This document shows, in pieces, positions 57,765 through 64,000 of a DNA stretch of 64,000 nt. Within the stretch, counting starts at the first letter, position 1. Each line of letters starts with the position of its first letter. The position numbers and the translations under genes are program-made. Source of the DNA: Tragulus kanchil (lineage: Eukaryota; Chordata; Mammalia; Artiodactyla; Tragulidae); NCBI GenBank assembly GCA_022376925.1, contig JAIOJX010000003.1, forward strand, positions 35,145,874-35,209,873, read 5' to 3'. The notes beneath the pieces were generated by a model that saw only the letters and a program-made list of their open reading frames with translations, ran no database searches and had not been told where the DNA came from.

Positions 57765-59686
57765 ATTCTCTACCAGGGTGTCATGTAAGGAGGGATTTCT
57801 GAGCAGGCATTTAACTTCTTTCACCTCAGGTCCAGGGCCTTGGGCCCAGCCGGAGCATCACAGCACAAGTGAAAACGTGGCACAAATCTCACTCCCAGAA
57901 GTCCGAGTTTACGAGTTGGTCATCAGGCCTATATAACTAATCAAATTACTCCATTCATGTTTTCATTTGTCCCCATCCTCTGGGGTGGGACTGGAGGATT
58001 TTCAGAACTGGACAATTGTCAGTTCTTTCAGAGAAACAATGCTCCCAACAATTCTTTGGTTTACAAAAAAAAAAAAAAAATGATGCTTAGGAAATATTCC
58101 GGAAGCTGCTAAAGGAAAAGGGAGAAGACTATAATTTCTTTCTTTAGGAAAGTTTGTCTCAGGGGACATCTGTGTGAGTCCTATCACCTGGCTCTCTAGG
58201 AGATCTTGCTCTCTGAAGCCTTGTGTGCTGTCAAATGCCTTAAATTTCAAGACTAGGATGGCCTAAGAAAGGTCCATCATTTTCTAGAAACCCTTGCATA
58301 CCACTTGGGCAATGGCTAGCTGCTTTTCTTGCGAGGTAGTAGGATGCATGCTTCAGGCTGCAGAAATACACTGTTTTAAAGCCACTCTGAATGAATCAGG
58401 TTCAACGTGATTTGGGCCAGGACCCAAGGAAGATCTTGAGATTATTCATGCCAGGCGAGTGGAAAGCTAAAGACAGTCCAACACTAAGCAGGCCCAGGGA
58501 GGTTCTAGAGTTTACCACACAATGAAGCAACTGTGTGGGGGCTTTTTGGGGTTTCCGTGTTCTTGAGAATCTGTCCAATGGGGAGCCCTGGATATAACAT
58601 TCCAAAGACAATCTCTTTTTTGCCCCACTAGTTTTAGCCTGGGAGAAACATGTATATTAATTCAATCAGTGGCTATTTACTGTAATTCAGGTATATTCAC
58701 ATACAATTTCTCCAATGCTATAGGAAAATCTTTACAGGTCTCCACTAAATCCCTGAATTTATTGTCTAATTGTCATAATCATGGTGTATAGTATGTGGAC
58801 CAGCAGGTTTATGGCCCTTTGAGAGGGCCCCTCCTGGTCAAGTTGGTGTCTGAAGAGAGATGGGACAGAGTGTGTTGGCAAGGGAGAAACAGTAGTAGGG
58901 TTTGCATTCTCTACCAGGGTGTCATGTAAGGAGGGATTTCTGAGCAGGCATTTAACTTCTTTCACCTCAGGTCCAGGGCCTTGGGCCCAGCCGGAGCATC
59001 ACAGCACAAGTGAAAACGTGGCACAAATCTCACTCCCAGAAGTCCGAGTTTACGAGTTGGTCATCAGGCCTATATAACTAATCAAATTACTCCATTCATG
59101 TTTTCATTTGTCCCCATCCTCTGGGGTGGGACTGGAGGATTTTCAGAACTGGACAATTGTCAGTTCTTTCAGAGAAACAATGCTCCCAACAATTCTTTGG
59201 TTTACAAAAAAAAAAAATGATGCTTAGGAAATTTTCCCGGAAGCTGCTAAAGGAAAAGGGAGAAGACTATAATTTCTTTCTTTAGGAAAGTTTGTCTCAG
59301 GGGACATCTGTGTGAGTCCTATCACCTGGCTCTCTAGGAGATCTTGCTCTCTGAAGCCTTGTGTGCTGTCAAATGCCTTAAATTTCAAGACTAGGATGGC
59401 CTAAGAAAGGTCCATCATTTTCTAGAAACCCTTGCATACCACTTGGGCAATGGCTAGCTGCTTTTCTTGCGAGGTAGTAGGATGCATGCTTCAGGCTGCA
59501 GAAATACACTGTTTTAAAGCCACTCTGAATGAATCAGGTTCAACGTGATTTGGGCCAGGACCCAAGGAAGATCTTGAGATTATTCATGCCAGGCGAGTGG
59601 AAAGCTAAAAGACAGTCCAACACTAAGCAGGCCCAGGGAGGTTCTAAGAGTTTACCACACAATGAAGCAACTGTGTGGGGGGCTTT
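57414..59686 (+). repeat. Direct tandem duplication 20 (unit 1141 bp)
   Basis: Copy 1 is 57414-58555 and copy 2 is 58556-59686. Copies differ in an A-run (about 17 bases near 58064-58080, about 12 near 59206-59217) and in short indels near the 3' end of copy 1. The unit is unique DNA. Confidence 0.97.
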
Positions 59687-61580
59687 AAATGGTAGAGCTT
59701 AGGAGTTAGATATTTTTTAGAAACAGAATTGAGGGTGTGATGAAGTTTTGTCTAGGAGGGGCCATATGAAAGACAGTGCCAGAGCAACTCAACCAGGACA
59801 CAGGAAACAAAGGAAATGTCTCAGTCTGTGATCTTGGACAAGCCTCAACAAAAACAGAGCATAATCCCCTTTTCTCATTGCACAGTTAGTTACTATGAGG
59901 ATCTGAAGACACAATTCAAGAGCAGTGATAAACCACGTTGCACACTGCAGTTACCCCAGGATCTGGTCTCTACTGCCATAACACTCAAAGACTACTGAGA
60001 ATCTTCTTGTGTCTAGTATATAACTCAATGTAAGATACTGTAAAGAAAACCATCTTTTCTGCATAGAACCTGCAGAGCAATGGGAAAGTGAGTCAGAGGC
60101 TTATGGGTGCATTGCCCTAACAACAGAGCTACTAGAATTTTCTCCCACTTCCTTGGAAGCCACAGAGACCTTTCTTCAGCTCTTTTCATTCACCTGAATG
60201 GACGGCAAGCTCTTTCTCTGCTGTATGTATTTCTTTATTTAACAGCAATGGTTCTGAATCTTAATGAGACATTAAACTATCTCCTTATCTTCCCAACCAC
60301 AAATTTTGTGACAATGAATTCACTTTTTGAAAGGCTGACATAAATTTTCAGTGGTTAATTTATGTAATGAGCAGTATGTCAGCAGCAAGGCAAGAAGCAA
60401 GAACTTCAGTTCCGGCACTAGGATGTCACTCCACTAATGCTAAACTAGTTCATTAAATCAGAGCTGCTCCCCATGAAGAACTTTTTAGTTCAAGACTAGG
60501 ATGGCCTAAGAAAGGTCCATCATTTTCTAGAAACCCTTGCATACCACTTGGGCAATGGCTAGCTGCTTTTCTTGCGAGGTAGTAGGATGCATGCTTCAGG
60601 CTGCAGAAATACACTGTTTTAAAGCCACTCTGAATGAATCAGGTTCAACGTGATTTGGGCCAGGACCCAAGGAAGATCTTGAGATTATTCATGCCAGGCG
60701 AGTGGAAAGCTAAAAGACAGTCCAACACTAAGCAGGCCCAGGGAGGTTCTAAGAGTTTACCACACAATGAAGCAACTGTGTGGGGGGCTTTAAATGGTAG
60801 AGCTTAGGAGTTAGATATTTTTTAGAAACAGAATTGAGGGTGTGATGAAGTTTTGTCTAGGAGGGGCCATATGAAAGACAGTGCCAGAGCAACTCAACCA
60901 GGACACAGGAAACAAAGGAAATGTCTCAGTCTGTGATCTTGGACAAGCCTCAACAAAAACAGAGCATAATCCCCTTTTCTCATTGCACAGTTAGTTACTA
61001 TGAGGATCTGAAGACACAATTCAAGAGCAGTGATAAACCACGTTGCACACTGCAGTTACCCCAGGATCTGGTCTCTACTGCCATAACACTCAAAGACTAC
61101 TGAGAATCTTCTTGTGTCTAGTATATAACTCAATGTAAGATACTGTAGAGAAAACCATCTTTTCTGCATAGAACCTGCAGAGCAATGGGAAAGTGAGTCA
61201 GAGGCTTATGGGTGCATTGCCCTAACAACAGAGCTACTAGAATTTTCTCCCACTTCCTTGGAAGCCACAGAGACCTTTCTTCAGCTCTTTTCATTCACCT
61301 GAATGGACGGCAAGCTCTTTCTCTGCTGTATGTATTTCTTTATTTAACAGCAATGGTTCTGAATCTTAATGAGACATTAAACTATCTCCTTATCTTCCCA
61401 ACCACAAATTTTGTGACAATGAATTCACTTTTTGAAAGGCTGACATAAATTTTCAGTGGTTAATTTATGTAATGAGCAGTATGTCAGCAGCAAGGCAAGA
61501 AGCAAGAACTTCAGTTCCGGCACTAGGATGTCACTCCACTAATGCTAAACTAGTTCATTAAATCAGAGCTGCTCCCCCAT
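59384..61580 (+). repeat. Direct tandem duplication 21 (unit 1105 bp)
   Basis: Copy 1 is 59384-60488 and copy 2 is 60489-61580. About 13 bases before the junction are degenerate. Because duplication 20 overlaps, part of this sequence (from 58246) occurs three times. Confidence 0.97.
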
Positions 61581-61594
61581 GGACAGATCAGCAG

Positions 61595-61990
61595 GTTTAG
61601 TTCATGTTGGCAAGAAGGCTGCAGGGAGCAGGAGGCACTGACGAGTCAAAATTAGCCTGAGTCAGTGAGAGGAAGAAGGAAAGGGTCTTCTGAACCTGGA
61701 GGTGAGAGATCATAGCATTTGGGGAGGCCCAAGTGAAAGTAGGACATTGGGGAAGTCTCTGATGAAAGCTAAGACCAGAGAAGCATAGTATTAAGTACCC
61801 TGAATACGACTTGAAAGAGTTCAATGTGGATATTAAGCCCAGGAGGATTTAAGCAGATGAGTATGAGATTGAATTTGTGTTTAGAAAGATCATTCTGATA
61901 TCATTATAGGGTTGGCTGTTTGACAGAAGAGGATCTTCATGCATGGAGCCCCCCACAGAAATCTGTTGCAGCAGTGCAGGTAGGACCCTA
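61595..61990 (+). repeat. Unnamed old mammalian repeat
   Basis: 'gtgtttagaaagatcattctgatatc' and the preceding purine-rich text resemble the family at 50520-51430. The call is weak. Confidence 0.3.
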
Positions 61991-61992
61991 TC

Positions 61993-62062
61993 CAGGGCTT
62001 CTCAACTTTAATACCATTAACATTTGCGCCAGAGAATTCTCTGTTGCCCGACTCTTGACAGG
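61993..62062. mobile_element. hAT-like relic
   Basis: 'cagggcttctcaactttaataccattaacatttgcgccagagaattctctgttg' resembles one end of a common hAT-Charlie relic. Only one end is visible. Confidence 0.4.
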
Positions 62063-62770
62063 GTAGGTGGAGTTGGGGAGAACAGGACCTCTTTGAGAGA
62101 TGTGAAGGTAATAGAATATAAACAAACATTACAACTCACAGAATATGGGGGTAAATGAAAGAGAAAGGCGAGTAAAATAGCACTGAGCAGAAGGAAAGAA
62201 CAGAATGAAGCCAGATGGCTCTCATCTGCTGAGTCCTCCTTTAGAACAGTGGCCTCGACATGCTTGTCATCCAGTAACCCTGAGGCAGACAGCCCTTGAC
62301 AATGCTGGACGAATATAAAGCAGGGTGGTTGACTCTTTTATCTGCATCCAACGGTGAATAAGACTGCTGCCTGGGCAGCTTGTAAAATTAAGCAGGTTGT
62401 GTGCTTGGTAGATAGAGGCAAAAGGGATCATTAAACCAGTGCTCTGGCCCACCGGAAAAAGAAAGCCTTTTTGTTAATTTGCTCAAAGCCATCTAGTCAG
62501 TGATACTTGGTTATTTTTTTGACTTAATAAAGACAAACTTCTTCCTAGGTTTGAGGACCATTATTAGACTTTTTCCAATCAAAAAAAGGAAAGACATTTT
62601 GGCTACCTAACTTCTTCCTGATCTAATTTCTATGAACTTATAGCCTACTGATTGCTGTACTTTTAAATAATAGGACAGCATCAGCGAACAAGAGCAGTAA
62701 CAGAGTCATCCACAGGGGCATAGACTTCCCATTACTTACCCTCACATCCTTTCCGTTTCTCTCTTAGGAA
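62063..62770. other. Unique DNA, nothing recognised
   Basis: No gene or clear repeat is supported here. Confidence 0.5.
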
Positions 62771-62779
62771 AAAATTCAG

Positions 62780-63182
62780 CTCAGTAAATTGTGCTGCCAG
62801 AAAACTACATTTCCCAATGTCTATTGCAGCAGGGTGTGGCCATGCAACTGAGATTTAACCAATGCGAAGCCAGTGAGACTGTTGATCTTTAAAGAGGAAC
62901 AGACACATCCTCTATGGATCCTTTTACTTCTTACTACCTGGATGCAGATAAAATGACAAGAGCTAGTGCAGACATTTTATCCTTTAGATTTGTGGCCCTA
63001 TGCCAAGGGGATCAGAGAGTAAGTTGGAAGAAGTCTACATCCCTGACAATAGGAAGCCACACTACCAGTCCTGTATTGTAACTCTGGGCTTTATTACATA
63101 AGACAGAAAACAATCTTCCATTTTGTATTCTAAGCCACTCTTATTTAGAGTTTTATGTCACAAGTAAACCTAACTCTAACTG
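62780..63182 (+). mobile_element. Old LTR- or MITE-like repeat
   Basis: 'aaactacatttcccaatgtctattgcagcagggtgtggccatgcaactgag' and 'cttactacctggatgcag' followed by 'ttctaagccactcttatttagagtttt' match the order of a common ancient mammalian repeat that I cannot name with confidence. It has no coding capacity. Confidence 0.4.
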
Positions 63183-63667
63183 ATTTTTAAACTCTTTGAC
63201 AGTCACAACTGTCAATAAATTGGACTTTCAACAGAAATTAAAATAAAGTCACTGGGAAAATCAGTCATCTAACTGATTCTTTTCCATTAAACTCTGAGAT
63301 TCTTAAGGGAGAGAAGACAGCAAAATCTCTGTTGAGTAGAGTACTGTAGGAGTGCCATATTTTATGTGTTAATATATACAAAGTATTAATAAAATGACAT
63401 TTAGATTCAGAGCAAATGGATCATGATAATATTTCCTGGCTTGCTTTAGACAGTCTGGTAATTTCCAGGGATATTTTTTTCTGGTCTTTGATAAAAATGC
63501 AGTCTCCCAAGTTGAACTAAATCCAAAAGTCTCTGTCAAAGAAATAGCAATTTATAGATGCTCTCATTTATATTGCAGACAAATGCTCATGAGTTCAGTA
63601 ACAGAACGTGCAGAGCAAATGAGCCCCTCAATCAAATCTAGAAAATAATTCTTAAAATTTAAAACTT

Positions 63668-63925
63668 GGGACTTCCCTGCTGGTCCAGGGGGTAGAGAGT
63701 ATGCCTTGTCATGCAACGGACACCAGTTCGATCCTAGCCCGGGAAAATCCATGTGCTGTGGAGCCACTGGATCAGTGTGTCCAATTATGAGCCAGCACTC
63801 TGGAGCACATGCACCCAGAGCCAGTGCTTGGCAATGGGAAGGGGCCACTGCAATGGGAGGCCCACACAGACCAAAGAATAAGATGGATAACAATAAATAA
63901 ATAAATAACCAATAACAGAAACCAA
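63668..63925 (+). mobile_element. CHR-type tRNA SINE, older copy
   Basis: It has the head gggacttccctgctggtccaggg, 'gagccactggatcagtgtgtccaattatgagccagcactctggagcacatgc' and 'gccactgcaatgggaggcccacac', then an (ATAA)n tail and the 'ccaataacagaaacc' box. Most CpGs are lost and the C-rich tail is absent. Confidence 0.85.
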
Positions 63926-64000
63926 AATTCCAAAGTGAATCACTTAGAAAAAAATTTTTAAACATGAAAAATCAATTACCAAAATACCTAAGCACAAGTT

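Larger units (their letters stand above)
55561..61580. other. Unique DNA, no recognisable transposon or exon
   Basis: This block is about 2.7 kb of unique sequence inflated by duplications 19-21. Frames such as 55809-56009, 57618-57824 (minus), 58002-58250 (minus), 59816-59998 and 60107-60343 are short, lack motifs, and recur only because the DNA is copied. It is the largest stretch besides 18.4-23.2 kb without identifiable repeats. Confidence 0.6.

Noticed and set aside
894..61580. A satellite array or CRISPR-like regular repeat
   Set aside because: The units differ in sequence from pair to pair, occur only two or three times, and have no spacers. The organism is a mammal.

Overview
The window is non-coding nuclear DNA from a ruminant (Pecora). 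The evidence is the repeat content: about ten independent Bov-tA/Bov-A tRNA-derived SINEs, three BovB (RTE) LINE fragments whose translations match the BovB reverse transcriptase and C-terminus, ruminant-type L1 3' ends, and CHR-type tRNA-Glu SINEs, over a background of older mammalian repeats (MIR, L2, hAT and Tigger relics). The species cannot be fixed from sequence alone. I find no host protein-coding exon, no functional RNA gene and no CpG island other than CpG-rich SINEs. Every open reading frame above background is explained by LINE, SINE or repeat sequence, or is a short chance frame.

The dominant structure is not a gene. The window contains 21 head-to-tail direct duplications, each of 1026-1190 bp, with second copies starting near 2010, 4874, 7523, 9693, 11574, 13563, 16166, 20082, 24062, 25947, 29593, 33021, 35678, 41291, 46407, 49452, 51541, 53663, 56674, 58556 and 60489. 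The copies are nearly identical whatever their content (SINE, L1, BovB, MIR, unique DNA). Differences lie mostly in homopolymers, in a TA microsatellite and in the last tens of bases before a junction. Several duplications are chained so that parts occur three times (8.5-14.7 kb, 22.9-27.0 kb, 48.4-54.8 kb, 55.6-61.6 kb). Summing the offsets, about 23.3 kb of the 64 kb is redundant and the locus behind it is about 40.7 kb. The best explanation is an assembly in which pieces overlapping by about 1.1 kb were joined without trimming. Real tandem duplication of 21 unrelated stretches at one size is much less likely.

Layout: 0-3.8 kb, unique DNA with a young CHR-type SINE and a MIR. 3.8-8.6 kb, old L1 and a Tigger relic. 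8.6-15.1 kb, unique DNA with two Bov-tA SINEs, repeated by chained duplications. 15.1-18.4 kb, a Bov-tA, a (TA)n tract and a degenerate BovB. 18.4-23.2 kb, a stretch free of recognisable transposons that holds a candidate conserved regulatory element (about 22.0-22.6 kb). 23.2-28.3 kb, an LTR-like relic, an L1 3' half and a Bov-tA. 28.9-34.4 kb, hAT, L2 and MIR relics, CHR SINEs and a Bov-A. 34.5-36.8 kb, a Bov-tA, an LTR-like relic and an antisense L1. 36.9-40.2 kb, MIR and L2. 40.5-42.0 kb, a young CHR-type SINE, duplicated. 42.6-44.7 kb, a Bov-tA and a three-level nested insertion (L1 in Bov-tA in MIR). 45-54.8 kb, MIR, BovB ends, Bov-tA and an unnamed old repeat. 54.8-61.6 kb, mostly unique DNA, duplicated. 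61.6-64 kb, old repeats and a terminal CHR SINE.

No new biological system is supported. The points worth a second look are the false-duplication pattern, the regulatory-element candidate, and a CHR-derived SINE subfamily with an internal hairpin and a C-rich (G4-capable) tail.
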